Shown: positions 40,853 to 50,216, numbered from the stretch's first letter. The stretch: DNA of 64,000 nt from Prauserella muralis (GCF_003202285.1 NZ_MASW01000007.1:124001-188000); one strand, 5' to 3'. Numbers and translations are program-made. The notes: generated from the letters alone by a model not told the origin.

Positions 40853-42376
40853 TCAAGCCCGGGGGTTGAACGGGTCCTTGACACCCTGGCCGGTGTCGAC
40901 CCAGACGCTCTTTTCCTCGGTGTACTCGTGCAGCGCGTCGGGGCCGTTCTCCCGGCCGAGCCCGCTCTGCTTGTAGCCGCCGAAAGGAGTCGCGTAGGAG
41001 GTCTTGCGATAGTTGTTGATCCAGACAGTGCCGGCGCGCAGTCTGCCGGCCACGCGGTGAGCGCGCTGGACCTCGCCCGTCCAGATGCCGGCCGCGAGGC
41101 CGAAATCAGTGTCGTTGGCTGTCCGGACGGCCTCCTCCTCGTCGCGGAACGGAATGACTGCGGCGATCGGGCCGAACACCTCTTCCCGCGCGATCCGCAT
41201 GTCGTTGCGGACATCGGCGAACACCGTCGGCCGCATGAACAGACCGTCGGGAAACCCGTCCACGACGGCGGGCTTGCCCCCGGCGACGAGCCGGGCGCCG
41301 TCGGCGGTGGCCACCTCGACGTAGTGGCGCACCTTGTCGAACTGCGCCTGGCACGCGACCGTTCCCATCTCGCTCGCCGCGTCTCTCGGATCACCGACCT
41401 TGATCGCCTCCGCCCGCTCGGCGAGCCGTGTCACCACCTCGTCGTAGTGGGACTCCTGCACGAGGATGCGCGACCCGGCCATGCACGTCTGTCCACTCGC
41501 GCCGAAGATCCCGGCGACGAGGCCGTTCACCGCACTGTCGAGGTCGGCGTCGGCGAAGACAATGTTGGGTGACTTCCCGCCGAGCTCGAGCGACACGCGT
41601 TTGAGGCTCTTGCCCGCCTCGGCCGCGATCGCCCGGCCAGTGGCCGTCGACCCGGTGAACGCGATCTTGTCCACACCCGGGTGCCCGGTCAGTGCCGTGC
41701 CCGTCGGACTGCCCAGCCCGGTCACCACGTTGAACACGCCGGGCGGCAACCCGGCCTCGGCGGCCAGCTCGGCGAGTCTGAGCACCGAGACCGGGGTGAC
41801 CTCAGACGGTTTGGCGACGACGGTGTTGCCCGCGGCCAGTGCCGGTCCGAGCTTCCACGCCAGCAGCAGGAGCGGGGAGTTCCAGGGGGTGATCGCGGCG
41901 ACGACCCCCAGTGGCTCGCGCACCGTGTAGTTCACCATGTCCTTGACGTGCAGCGGGTTCGTCGTTCCGGTCGGCATCTGCGCCAGGCCCGCGTAGTAGT
42001 TGAAGTACTCGGGCAGCAGTCTCGTCTGGCCGAGCATTTCCCGCATCAGCTTGCCGTTCTCGTCCACCTGCAGCCCGGCGAGCTCCTCGGCGTGGTCCTC
42101 GACCAGCTGGCCGAGCCTGATGAGCAGCTTCGCGCGGTCGGCAGCACGGCAGGCGGGCCACGGCCCGCTCTCGAAGGCACGCCGCGCGGACTCGACGGCA
42201 CGGCCCACGTCGTCAGCGCGAGCGTTCGCCACGCGGGCCCACACGTGGCCACGTGCCGGGTTCACGACATCGAGGTACTCGCCGGTGGCCGGTTCGACCA
42301 TCTCGTTGTCAACGAACAGTCCATACTGCCGCACGCCCGGTGGCGAACTGGCGGCTGTGGACAGGGTCTGCGACAT
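40853..42376 (-). CDS. Aldehyde dehydrogenase
   Basis: 507 residues, a full ALDH. AAITPWNSPLLLLAWKLGPA and AKPSEVTPVSVLRLAEL bind the cofactor; FTGSTATGRAI, the Glu in LELGGKSPNIVF and the Cys in ASGQTCMAGSRI form the active site; EEVFGPIAAVI lies near the end. It is the first gene of the minus-strand set, facing a GntR regulator across 114 bp that contains ATTGT..ACAAT operator-like repeats. Probably oxidises an aldehyde intermediate of the cluster. Confidence 0.88.
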   Translation of the reverse strand: MSQTLSTAASSPPGVRQYGLFVDNEMVEPATGEYLDVVNPARGHVWARVANARADDVGRAVESARRAFESGPWPACRAADRAKLLIRLGQLVEDHAEELAGLQVDENGKLMREMLGQTRLLPEYFNYYAGLAQMPTGTTNPLHVKDMVNYTVREPLGVVAAITPWNSPLLLLAWKLGPALAAGNTVVAKPSEVTPVSVLRLAELAAEAGLPPGVFNVVTGLGSPTGTALTGHPGVDKIAFTGSTATGRAIAAEAGKSLKRVSLELGGKSPNIVFADADLDSAVNGLVAGIFGASGQTCMAGSRILVQESHYDEVVTRLAERAEAIKVGDPRDAASEMGTVACQAQFDKVRHYVEVATADGARLVAGGKPAVVDGFPDGLFMRPTVFADVRNDMRIAREEVFGPIAAVIPFRDEEEAVRTANDTDFGLAAGIWTGEVQRAHRVAGRLRAGTVWINNYRKTSYATPFGGYKQSGLGRENGPDALHEYTEEKSVWVDTGQGVKDPFNPRA

Positions 42377-42419
42377 CTACGCCTCCCATGCCGTATCTCG
42401 TCGCGGCGCACGTTACGTG

Positions 42420-42462
42420 ATTGTCCCACAATCGGTCAATGGGTTAGAGGACAATCGGACAG
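42420..42462. promoter_or_regulatory. Operator-like repeats between ALDH and gntR
   Basis: ATTGTCCCACAAT (42420-42432) is a perfect 5-3-5 inverted repeat. A related GGACAATCGGACAG follows at 42449-42462, repeating the ACAATCGG of the first site. They lie in the divergent promoter region and just upstream of a -10-like TATCCT (42479-42484), as expected for an autoregulating GntR protein. Confidence 0.5.
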
Positions 42463-42490
42463 TGGGGCAACACAGTGCTATCCTTGACGG

Positions 42491-43147
42491 GTGAGAGTCA
42501 CTCGTGTTGTCGCCCCCGTTCGCGCGCAAGCGGTGGAAGCGATCCGGGCCGACATCATCAGCGGCGCGCTCGCTCCGGGACAGCGGCTGGTCGAGCGGGA
42601 GTTGTGCGAGCAACTCGACGTCTCCCGCAACACCATCCGGGAGGCATGCCGGCAGCTGGAGGCAGAGGGGTTCCTCGTCATCCCCCCGCACAAGGGTCCG
42701 ACAGTCGCCCGGCTGACGGATGAGGAAGCGCGCGCCGTGTATGAGGTGCGAGAGGCCCTGGAATGCTTCGCCGTGCGATTGTTCGTCGAGCGCGCGACCG
42801 ACGAACAGATGGCCGAACTCGCCGATGTCGCGGACAAGGTGGAGACGGCGCACGAGCACGGCGATGTCTCCGCGATGCTCGACGTGAAGAACGACTTCTA
42901 CGACGTGCTCTACTCCGGCGCCGGCAACGAGGTGCTACACAACCAAGCGCGGTTGCTGCATGGCCGGCTCGCTCAGCTGCGCGCCCGGTCGCTGTCCCGC
43001 GGCGACAGACCGCAGCAGAGCATCGGGGAGATCAAGCTGGTGGTCGCCAAGATCCGGCAACGCGACGCCGACGGCGCGAGCAGTCTCTGGCGCGAGCACA
43101 TTCGCAACGCCGCGGCCACGGCTCTCGGGAGCGACTCCAGGATCTGA
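42491..43147 (+). CDS. GntR-family (FCD domain) regulator
   Basis: 218 residues from a GTG. Winged helix at 10-75: AVEAIRADIISGALAPGQRL, RELCEQLDVSRNTIREACRQ, LEAEGFLVIPPHKGPTVARL. The FCD effector domain includes EVREALECFAVRLFV, VKNDFYDVLYSGAGNEVL and REHIRNAAATAL. TATCCT ends six bases before the GTG and there is no ribosome site, so the mRNA is probably leaderless. It likely represses itself and the divergent ALDH operon. Confidence 0.84.
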   Translation: MRVTRVVAPVRAQAVEAIRADIISGALAPGQRLVERELCEQLDVSRNTIREACRQLEAEGFLVIPPHKGPTVARLTDEEARAVYEVREALECFAVRLFVERATDEQMAELADVADKVETAHEHGDVSAMLDVKNDFYDVLYSGAGNEVLHNQARLLHGRLAQLRARSLSRGDRPQQSIGEIKLVVAKIRQRDADGASSLWREHIRNAAATALGSDSRI

Positions 43148-43375
43148 GCCCGGCCTCACTGATGCCGCTGGTACCACGTTGCGTTGTCGTGGGGTGAGGG
43201 ACGATCGCCACCGAGTAGCCAGCATCAGCCCGATCGTCTACGGCGTGCCGGACTCAAACGCAACGCGCGGTAGCCACCCGATGCGACGAACTGGCGCTGC
43301 GCGACCGGGCGAGCCCTTCGATCGCATCGGCAGGTCGAGCACCAGCACCCGCGCCCCGTACTCGCTAGCCCAGGG

Positions 43376-43954
43376 CTACGCCCGGATGCCGTCGATCAGC
43401 GCGCCGAGGAACATGTCGGCCACCTCGTCAGGAGTCAGCGCACCGTCGGGCTCAAACCAGAGATAGGTGTAGTTGAGCATGCCGAGGATCCCTTTTACCA
43501 GCAGGCGCGGCGTCTGCCGGAGCACCCCGCCGCGCACACCGTTGTCCAGCGCCTGCCGCCAGTAGCTCTCATACCGCTCGCGAGCGGCGATCACATGGTC
43601 GCGGCGCTCGCCGGTCAGCGCGGTGTACTCGCGGAAGAACACCACCCACTCGGAGCGGTGCTCGGCGATGTTGCGCAGCAGTCCACGCGCCATCTGCCGG
43701 AGCAGGTCCTCCGGCTCCAGCCCTCGGTCGAGCAACTCCTCGGCGTAGCGGTTCATCATGTCGACCTGCTCCTTGCTGATCGCGTAGAGCACGGCTTCTT
43801 TGCTGCCGATGTAGTGGTAGAGCGCCCCCCGACCAAGGCCAGCGGCCTGACCGAGCTCGGCCATCCCGGTGCCGTGGTAGCCGTTCCGGGCGAAAAGGTC
43901 GGCCGCGATCCCAATCACGCGCGCCCGGTTCGCCTCGAAACCCGTGACCGTCAT
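43376..43954 (-). CDS. TetR-family regulator
   Basis: 192 residues from the ATG preceded by GAGGGGG at eight bases (longer upstream reading has no start signal). HTH: RARVIGIAADLFARNGYHGT, GMAELGQAAGLGRGALYHYI, GSKEAVLYAIS. The C-terminal domain is of the TetR_C_33-like type (GMLNYTYLWFEPDGALTPDE), often found in regulators of acyl-CoA and aromatic catabolism. Two GTACCGAACGAT operator copies lie upstream, one 26 bp from the start, suggesting autorepression. Between 43148 and 43375 no gene is seen. Confidence 0.84.
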   Translation of the reverse strand: MTVTGFEANRARVIGIAADLFARNGYHGTGMAELGQAAGLGRGALYHYIGSKEAVLYAISKEQVDMMNRYAEELLDRGLEPEDLLRQMARGLLRNIAEHRSEWVVFFREYTALTGERRDHVIAARERYESYWRQALDNGVRGGVLRQTPRLLVKGILGMLNYTYLWFEPDGALTPDEVADMFLGALIDGIRA

Positions 43955-43979
43955 CGCCAACGCCCCCTCGTTCCCGTCC

Positions 43980-43993
43980 GTACCGAACGATCC
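43980..43993. promoter_or_regulatory. TetR operator copy 1
   Basis: GTACCGAACGATCC, close to the palindromic form GTAYCGWWCGRTAC, 26 bp upstream of the TetR start. The same GTACCGAACGAT recurs at 44139. Confidence 0.5.
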
Positions 43994-44138
43994 AGAGAAT
44001 ATCCCGCGGGAGGCAGGACCGGGTGCAGGGGCGGGCGACGTGCGACCCGGCTGTCGAGTCTCCATCCGAATTCCTACGTCCCGCGCTACGCACGAACCGT
44101 CATTCTCCGCTCCTGACATTGCGGACCATGCCCGCCTT

Positions 44139-44152
44139 GTACCGAACGATAC
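44139..44152. promoter_or_regulatory. TetR operator copy 2
   Basis: GTACCGAACGATAC fits the palindrome GTAYCGWWCGRTAC completely and lies 159 bp from copy 1. No gene is supported between 43994 and 44577, so both copies sit in the upstream region of the TetR gene, with the plus-strand LLM gene further right. Confidence 0.5.
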
Positions 44153-44575
44153 AGCCAGAGGTCACCTACCCGCGGAGCACGTCCTGCCGGGGGTGGAGAA
44201 CGGGCTCATGGCCTCGTCGATCGACGGCCACAACCGGCCAACTGCTGGAGGAGGTCCGCACGCCGGTCCCGCCCGACCGACAGACCTGGTCCACCCCGGG
44301 CACGTGGTGCCCACGTGCGTCGGTCAGGATCGCTCGCCCGCACCGCTAAGCGCCGAAGAGGGGCGGTGCGTCTGTGCGAACTCGGGGCCTGCCCCCGGTC
44401 GCGGCCAGCGCGGTACCCCTCGCCGATGACGGCGCGATGCTGTGGCCGCAGGCCGTCAGGCATCCTGCCGACCGCTGTGACCTCGTAGCGCTCTGCGTGC
44501 CAGAGGTCGTCACGTCGCCGTTGCTCAGCGGTAACCGGCGTCTCCCCGGCTTCCGGACCCTGCCTCCTTCTGTGC

Positions 44576-44607
44576 TATTCTGCAGTACGTCGTACTACAC
44601 TGTAGAA
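44576..44607 (+). promoter_or_regulatory. -10 element with nested palindromes before the LLM gene
   Basis: TATTCT (44576-44581) is a good -10. It runs into TTCTGCAGT (44578-44586) and ACTGTAGAA (44599-44607), an inverted repeat with 8 of 9 matches. Inside it AGTACG-T-CGTACT (44584-44596) is a perfect palindrome. A repressor bound here would cover the transcription start of the gene at 44624. Confidence 0.55.
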
Positions 44608-44623
44608 CAGTCGAGGTGGTGGC

Positions 44624-45610
44624 GTGAGCGAGCCCCGGTACGGGCTGGTGTTGTGCAGTCAGTTTCTCCCTGGCGAGGACAGCGCAGCTCGGTTCGCCGA
44701 GCAGGTCGAACAGGTTCGCTACGTGCGAGACGCCGGGTTCCAGTCGGTCTGGGCGACTCAGCACTACCTCGCTGACCCGTTTCAGTATCTCCACCCGCTC
44801 GCGGTACTCGGTCGGATCATCCCGGAATCCGGCTCAATGCGTATCGGAACCGCGATTCTGCTTGCCGCATTGGCCAATCCGGTCGATCTCGCCGAGCACC
44901 TGGCAACCCTCGACATCATGTCCGGTGGACGGCTCACCGTAGGACTCGGCCTCGGCTACCGAGCGGTCGAGTTCGACGCGTTCGGCGTGCCACGCGGCGC
45001 CCGTTTACGCCGCTTCCGGGAGAATGTCGACCTGCTGCGTAGGCTGTGGACCGAGGACGAGGTCAGCTTCCACAGCGAGGCCCTGACCCTGGATGCGGTG
45101 CACCCTGTGCTGCGCGCGGTACAGCGGCCGCACCCGCCGATCTGGCTGGCAGGACACACCGACGCCGCGCTGCGCCGTACTGCGGCATCTGGTCTGCCAT
45201 GGCTGGCGGCCGCCGCCCACGTCGACCGTGACCACCTCCGGCGACAGGTGTCGTTTTTCCGCCAATGTGGCGGTCAGCAGGTCCATGTGCTCCAGGAGAT
45301 CTATGTCGCTGAGACGGAGCTACAGGCGGTCGAGGGTGTACGCACCGCCTTGGAGACGAAGTATCGCGCCTACCGGGCGTGGGGTCAGGACGCCGTGCTG
45401 CCCGCGTCCCAGAGCTTCGACAAGGACTTCGACGAGTTACGCAAGGGACGGTTCATCCTCGGAGATCCGCGGCAATGCCGCGCTCAGCTGCGCGCGCTCG
45501 TGGCTGACACGGACGCCGGGGACGTGCTCCTGCGCGCGCAATGGCCGGGCATGCCACACGAACAGGTGATGGCCAGCCTACGACTGCTGACGACCGAGGT
45601 GCTCTCGTGA
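44624..45610 (+). CDS. LLM-class flavin-dependent oxidoreductase
   Basis: 328 residues, GTG start with GAGGTGG upstream. Luciferase-like barrel: [74 protein letters not shown] and [16 protein letters not shown]. It is a single-domain LLM enzyme of about the size of F420- or FMN-dependent oxidoreductases; the cofactor cannot be decided. It precedes a semialdehyde dehydrogenase and aminotransferase on the same strand, 100 bp apart. RutA, which opens the uracil ring, is a distant member of this superfamily. Confidence 0.83.
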   Translation: MSEPRYGLVLCSQFLPGEDSAARFAEQVEQVRYVRDAGFQSVWATQHYLADPFQYLHPLAVLGRIIPESGSMRIGTAILLAALANPVDLAEHLATLDIMSGGRLTVGLGLGYRAVEFDAFGVPRGARLRRFRENVDLLRRLWTEDEVSFHSEALTLDAVHPVLRAVQRPHPPIWLAGHTDAALRRTAASGLPWLAAAAHVDRDHLRRQVSFFRQCGGQQVHVLQEIYVAETELQAVEGVRTALETKYRAYRAWGQDAVLPASQSFDKDFDELRKGRFILGDPRQCRAQLRALVADTDAGDVLLRAQWPGMPHEQVMASLRLLTTEVLS

Positions 45611-45710
45611 ACCACCTCGTGGACACCCACCGGCCGTCATCGCCCTGCCGACGTTACCCGTGGGCTCAGGCACGTCATGCAGCACACGAAATGAGGAAGG
45701 ACGGCTTCTG

Positions 45711-47204
45711 ATGAGCGACAAGCTCTATCACTGGATCGACGGTCGGAGGGCAGAGGGCACCTCGGGGCGCTTCGCCGAGGTGACGAACCCGGCGACGGGA
45801 GAAGTCACCGCGCGCGTTCCGCTGGCCTCAGTCGCTGAGACCGCTGATGCGGTCGCGTCCGCGCGCGCCGCGTTCCCGGCGTGGCGCGACACCTCACTGG
45901 CAAAGCGAACCCGTGTGCTGTTCGCGTTCCGGCAACTGCTCGACGCCCGCGCCGATGAGCTGGCGGAAATCATTACCGCCGAGCACGGAAAGGTGCTCTC
46001 CGATGCCGCGGGCGAGGTCGCACGAGGGCTGGAAGTGGTCGAGTTCGCTTGCGGAATTCCACACCTGCTCAAGGGGTCGGCGACGACGAACGCCTCGACC
46101 GATGTGGATGTTGCCTCGGTCCGGCAACCGGTGGGCCCAGTCGCGGTCATCTCCCCGTTCAACTTTCCCGCAATGGTGCCCATGTGGTTCTTCCCGATCG
46201 CGATCGCCACCGGCAACACGGTCGTGCTCAAGCCGTCCGAGAAGGTCCCGACCGCGGCACTGTGGCTGGCAGAGCTGTGGCAGGAAGCGGGTCTGCCCGA
46301 CGGGGTGTTCACCGTGCTGGGTGGCGACAAGGTCGCGGTCGACACGCTGTTGACCAGCCCGGACATCAAAGCGGTCTCGTTCGTCGGGTCCACCCCGGTC
46401 GCCCGCTACGTCTACGAAACCGGCACCACACACGGCAAGCGGGTGCAGGCGCTGGGCGGGGCGAAGAACCACATGGTGGTGCTGCCGGACGCGGACTTGG
46501 ACCTGGCCGCGGATCAAGCGGTCAACGCCGGTTTCGGGTCAGCGGGCGAACGGTGCATGGCGACCTCGGTCGTCGTCGCAGTCGGTGATGTCGCGGATCA
46601 GCTGGTGGGCAGGATCGCAGACCGGGCGAAGGCACTGAAGACCGGCGACGGCCGTCGCTCGTGCGATATGGGCCCGCTGGTGAGCGCCGCGGCGCGCGAT
46701 CGGGTGTCCGGCTACATCGACGCCGGAGAGAAGGCCGGAGCGACGCTCGTCGTGGACGGCCGCGATGGCGAGTTCGACGCCGACGGCGCCGGGTTCTTCG
46801 TCGGCCCCACGCTGTTCGACCACGTGCGCCCGGACATGTCGATCTACACCGACGAGATATTCGGACCGGTGCTGTCAGTGGTGCGCGCGGACAGTTATGC
46901 CGAGGCCGTGGAGCTGATCAACGCCAACCCGTACGGCAACGGCACGGCGATCTTCACGAACGACGGCGGGGCGGCACGCCGTTTCGCCAACGACATCGAG
47001 GTCGGGATGGTCGGCATCAACGTTCCGGTACCAGTGCCGGTCGCCTACTACTCGTTCGGTGGGTGGAAGAGCTCGCTGTTCGGCGATACGCACGCGCACG
47101 GCACCGACGGGGTGCACTTCTACACCCGCGGCAAGGTCGTCACCACTCGCTGGCCAGGCCAGGGCCACGGCGGGATCGACCTTGGCTTTCCCCAGAACGC
47201 CTGA
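45711..47204 (+). CDS. mmsA: CoA-acylating methylmalonate/malonate-semialdehyde dehydrogenase
   Basis: 497 residues. MmsA/IolA features: [15 protein letters not shown] start, [67 protein letters not shown] instead of the usual ELGGK, and the catalytic Cys in [13 protein letters not shown]. The family oxidises (methyl)malonate semialdehyde to propanoyl- or acetyl-CoA. The next gene is an omega-aminotransferase, so beta-alanine or 3-aminoisobutyrate could be converted to acyl-CoA by the pair. AAGGA lies some ten bases before the ATG. Confidence 0.9.
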   Translation: MSDKLYHWIDGRRAEGTSGRFAEVTNPATGEVTARVPLASVAETADAVASARAAFPAWRDTSLAKRTRVLFAFRQLLDARADELAEIITAEHGKVLSDAAGEVARGLEVVEFACGIPHLLKGSATTNASTDVDVASVRQPVGPVAVISPFNFPAMVPMWFFPIAIATGNTVVLKPSEKVPTAALWLAELWQEAGLPDGVFTVLGGDKVAVDTLLTSPDIKAVSFVGSTPVARYVYETGTTHGKRVQALGGAKNHMVVLPDADLDLAADQAVNAGFGSAGERCMATSVVVAVGDVADQLVGRIADRAKALKTGDGRRSCDMGPLVSAAARDRVSGYIDAGEKAGATLVVDGRDGEFDADGAGFFVGPTLFDHVRPDMSIYTDEIFGPVLSVVRADSYAEAVELINANPYGNGTAIFTNDGGAARRFANDIEVGMVGINVPVPVPVAYYSFGGWKSSLFGDTHAHGTDGVHFYTRGKVVTTRWPGQGHGGIDLGFPQNA

Positions 47205-47222
47205 CCTCGGAAGGACTTCGCG

Positions 47223-48560
47223 ATGACCACGCAGAATCTGTGGATGCACTTCGCCCGCATGGGCCGATACGAAACCGAACCTCCACCGATGATCACCAAA
47301 GCCGACGGGGTCCACCTGTGGGACGACCGCGGCCGGCGCATCCTCGACGGCCTGTCCGGGCTCTTCGTCGTGCAGGCCGGGCACGGCCGCCGCGAGCTTG
47401 CCGAGGTGGCCGCCCGACAGGCCGCCGAACTCGCGTACTTTCCCATCTGGGGCTACACAACCAAGCCCGCGGCGGAGCTGGCCGAGCGGCTGGCCCATCT
47501 CGCCCCTGCGGATTTGAACCGCGTGTTCTTCACCACTGGCGGCGGCGAGGCGGTCGAGTCGGCGTGGAAGCTCGCCAAGCAGTATTTCAAGCTGACCGGC
47601 AAACCAGCCAAGCACAAGGTAATCAGCCGCGCGGTGGCTTACCACGGGACTCCGCATGGCGCGTTGGCCATCACCGGGCTGCCGGCCATGAAACGGGACT
47701 TCGAACCACTCGCACCCGGCGGATTCCGCGTGCCCAACACCAACCGCTACCGCCATCCCGAGTTCGACGACGACGAAACCTTCGGCCGCTGGGCGGCCGA
47801 CCGGATCGAAGAGGCCATCCTGTTCGAGGGCCCGGACACGGTCGAGGCCGTCGTGCTCGAACCCGTGCAGAACTCCGGTGGCTGCCTGACGCCGCCACCT
47901 GGCTACTTCGCGCGCGTCCGCGAGATCTGCGACCGCCACGACGTGCTGCTCGTGTCCGACGAGGTGATCTGTGCCTTCGGCCGGCACGGCGCAACCTTCG
48001 CCTGTGAGAAGTTCGGCTACGTTCCAGACCTGCTCACCTGCGCCAAGGGAATGAGCTCCGGCTACGGCTCGATTGGCGCACTCATCGCCTCCGACAAGGT
48101 GATGGAACCCTTCCTCGCACCCACGGTGACGTTCCCGCATGGCTACACGTTCGGCGGGCACCCGGTTTCCGCGGCCGTCGCACTCGCGAATCTGGATCTG
48201 ATGGAGCGAGAGAAGCTCAATCAGCGCGTGCTCGACCACGAGGACGCCTTCGGTGACACGCTGGGCAGGCTGCTCGACCTGCCCATCGTCGGGGACGTGC
48301 GTGGTGATGGTTACTTCTGGGCGGTGGAACTGGTGAAGGACAAGGAGACCCGCGAAACCTTCGACACCGGCGAGCGCGAGCGTCTCGTCCGCGAGTTCTT
48401 GCCCAGCGCCCTGTTCGATCGGGGCCTCTACTGCCGTCCCGATGACCGTGGCGATGTCGTCGTGCAGCTCGCACCTCCGCTGATCGCCGGACAGGTCGAG
48501 TTCGACGAGATCGAACAGATCCTCCGGCACACCCTGGTAGAGGCGCAGCGACTCATCTGA
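47223..48560 (+). CDS. Class III omega-amino acid:pyruvate aminotransferase
   Basis: 445 residues. FFTTGGGEAVESAWKLAKQY binds the PLP phosphate, SRAVAYHGTPHGAL stacks on the cofactor, LLVSDEVICAFGRHG holds the PLP Asp, and the Schiff-base Lys is in LTCAKGMSSGYGSIGA; TFGGHPVSAAVALA follows. The pattern fits beta-alanine:pyruvate and related omega-aminotransferases. It follows the semialdehyde dehydrogenase by 18 bases. A paralogue's tail lies at the left edge of the window. Confidence 0.9.
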   Translation: MTTQNLWMHFARMGRYETEPPPMITKADGVHLWDDRGRRILDGLSGLFVVQAGHGRRELAEVAARQAAELAYFPIWGYTTKPAAELAERLAHLAPADLNRVFFTTGGGEAVESAWKLAKQYFKLTGKPAKHKVISRAVAYHGTPHGALAITGLPAMKRDFEPLAPGGFRVPNTNRYRHPEFDDDETFGRWAADRIEEAILFEGPDTVEAVVLEPVQNSGGCLTPPPGYFARVREICDRHDVLLVSDEVICAFGRHGATFACEKFGYVPDLLTCAKGMSSGYGSIGALIASDKVMEPFLAPTVTFPHGYTFGGHPVSAAVALANLDLMEREKLNQRVLDHEDAFGDTLGRLLDLPIVGDVRGDGYFWAVELVKDKETRETFDTGERERLVREFLPSALFDRGLYCRPDDRGDVVVQLAPPLIAGQVEFDEIEQILRHTLVEAQRLI

Positions 48561-48564
48561 GACG

Positions 48565-48822
48565 ATGGTGCGCCGCAGATTCGGCTATCGGATCCGTGTT
48601 TCCGAAGGCCTGACGGGAGTGAACCGTGTCATGCAACTGATGCGGCAGCGCCAGTACGACGTTGTGTGGCTCAAGGCCCGCACGGACCAGGACACGATTT
48701 GGCGGGCGGAATTCGTGGTCCTCGCGACAGAGGACGACGTCCAGCTCCTTGTCAGGCGGCTCAACCGGCTTCCCTGCGTGCTCAGGGTTCTGCCGTGGTT
48801 CTCTGGTGGCACATCGGCATGA
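48565..48822 (+). CDS. Small ACT-domain-like protein
   Basis: 85 residues. RIRVSEGLTGVNRVMQLMRQ, QYDVVWLKARTDQDTIW, RAEFVVLATEDDVQLLVRRL and NRLPCVLRVLPW follow the beta-alpha-beta-beta-alpha-beta order of ACT domains, most like the N-terminal half of acetolactate synthase small subunits. No acetolactate synthase gene is near. It starts five bases after the aminotransferase stop, and its own stop lies in the loop of the terminator. It may sense an amino acid for the adjacent aminotransferase. Confidence 0.55.
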   Translation: MVRRRFGYRIRVSEGLTGVNRVMQLMRQRQYDVVWLKARTDQDTIWRAEFVVLATEDDVQLLVRRLNRLPCVLRVLPWFSGGTSA

Positions 48823-48839
48823 CGTGCCACCAGAGAACC
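48797..48839. terminator. Bidirectional terminator hairpin
   Basis: A perfect 16-bp stem (GGTTCTCTGGTGGCAC with GTGCCACCAGAGAACC) closes an 11-base loop between two convergent genes. The TGA of the ACT gene falls inside the loop and the amidase gene ends at 48843. There is no U-tract, as is common in actinobacterial terminators. Confidence 0.85.
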
Positions 48840-48842
48840 GTA

Positions 48843-50201
48843 TCATGCGACGACGGGTTCAATGGTGTCCGCGAGCCACCGGGCGATCGCGGTCACGCGG
48901 GCGTCCGTACCGGGCTGCCCCATGACCTGGACACCCACCGGGAGGCCACTCACCGTCAGCAGCGGCACGGTGACCACCGGCGCGCCCAGCAACGAGCTCG
49001 GGGTGTTGAACACGGCGTCGCCGGTCGGCCACGGCGCGAGGGGCTCGCCGGGAACGTCGCCCGGCCACAGGGGCGCCGGGCCCGGTGATGCGAGGGACAC
49101 CATAACGTCCACATCGGACGCCAAGGCCGCGTGTTCGCGACGCACCTGTTCGCGACGACGCAGCAGATCCGCGTAGCCTTCGACGCCGAGCTTCTCGGCA
49201 ACGTCGAGGCCCGCCTTGCTTCGCTGGCTGACGCCGTCCGGCTTCCGGGCCACGAGGTCCCGCAGCGTCCACTGGTTCTCCCACGCTGTAATGGTCGTCG
49301 TGACGTCACGGACCCCGAGCAGTGCCTGCTCGAACCGCTCGATGGCCGGGTGGTCGCTGCGGCGGCGCACGGGGACGCCGATGGCGTCGAGGCGCCGCAG
49401 GAACTCCTCGAAGGCGTTCCGGGACTCGGCGTCCAAGCCCGGCCATCCCTCGGTTTCCATGACGCCAACGGAAAACGGCTGGTGCGGTGCGGGCGTGGTC
49501 GCTGGCCCGGACAGCGGGGCGCGCCCGGGATCGCCGCCCACGCGTGTCGCGATGGCGATCGCAACCAGCCACATGTCTTCGGAACACGCCGCGTGGACAC
49601 CGTGGGTGCTCATGCTCGTCGCTTGCCGCTCACCCCGGTTGATGGCTCCTTGCGAGGGTTTGAGCGCCCAGTTTCCACAGTAGCTCGCTGGCCGGATGAT
49701 CGACCCGCCAACCTGGGTACCGATGGCCGCAGGCACCATCTCCGCGCCGACCGCGGCGGCGGAGCCCGACGACGAGCCGCCAGGAGTGCGGGCCGGGTCG
49801 AGCGGGTTCGTCGTCGGACCAGGATGGGACCCACCGAGCTCGGCGGTGACGGTCTTGCCGAGGATCACCGCCCCGGCTGAGCGCAATGCGTAGACCGCGG
49901 CGTTGTCCCGCTTGGGGAAGTTGCCGGCGTAGGCTTCACAGCCCATTTGCGTGGGCATGTCGGCCGTTTCCAGGAGATCCTTGATCCCGATAGGCAGACC
50001 GTCGATCGGTGACAGTGGCGTGCCGTCCCGCCAGCGGGCCGTGCTGCGGTCAGCCTGCTCCCGTGCGGCATCGGAGTTCAGAACGACCCAGGCGCGCACG
50101 GCGGGCTCACGGTCGGCAATCGTGCTCAGACAGCGCTCGAGGTAGTCCCGCGGGGTGTCGTTCCCGGTGCGGAAGTCCTCGGTCGCGGTGTGGAAACGCA
50201 T
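48843..50201 (-). CDS. Amidase-signature family hydrolase
   Basis: About 452 residues. Catalytic Lys in LPIGIKDLLETADMP, GGSSSGSAAAVGAEMVPA and nucleophile Ser in GTQVGGSIIRPASYCGN complete the Ser-cisSer-Lys triad. AAGGAG is two bases from the first ATG and five from the second, so the second is preferred. It shares the operon with two polysaccharide-deacetylase-like proteins, all acting on C-N bonds. The substrate is unknown; the amidase at 9119-10489 is a distant paralogue. Confidence 0.87.
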   Translation of the reverse strand: MRFHTATEDFRTGNDTPRDYLERCLSTIADREPAVRAWVVLNSDAAREQADRSTARWRDGTPLSPIDGLPIGIKDLLETADMPTQMGCEAYAGNFPKRDNAAVYALRSAGAVILGKTVTAELGGSHPGPTTNPLDPARTPGGSSSGSAAAVGAEMVPAAIGTQVGGSIIRPASYCGNWALKPSQGAINRGERQATSMSTHGVHAACSEDMWLVAIAIATRVGGDPGRAPLSGPATTPAPHQPFSVGVMETEGWPGLDAESRNAFEEFLRRLDAIGVPVRRRSDHPAIERFEQALLGVRDVTTTITAWENQWTLRDLVARKPDGVSQRSKAGLDVAEKLGVEGYADLLRRREQVRREHAALASDVDVMVSLASPGPAPLWPGDVPGEPLAPWPTGDAVFNTPSSLLGAPVVTVPLLTVSGLPVGVQVMGQPGTDARVTAIARWLADTIEPVVA

Positions 50202-50216
50202 CATTGCTCCTTGCGG

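Noticed and set aside
43172-43190. CCACG..CGTGG as a terminator between gntR and tetR
   Set aside because: Only five strong base pairs and no U-tract; too weak to claim.
43994-44577. A gene in the gap between tetR and the LLM gene
   Set aside because: Open frames here lack codon bias, start signals and family features on both strands.
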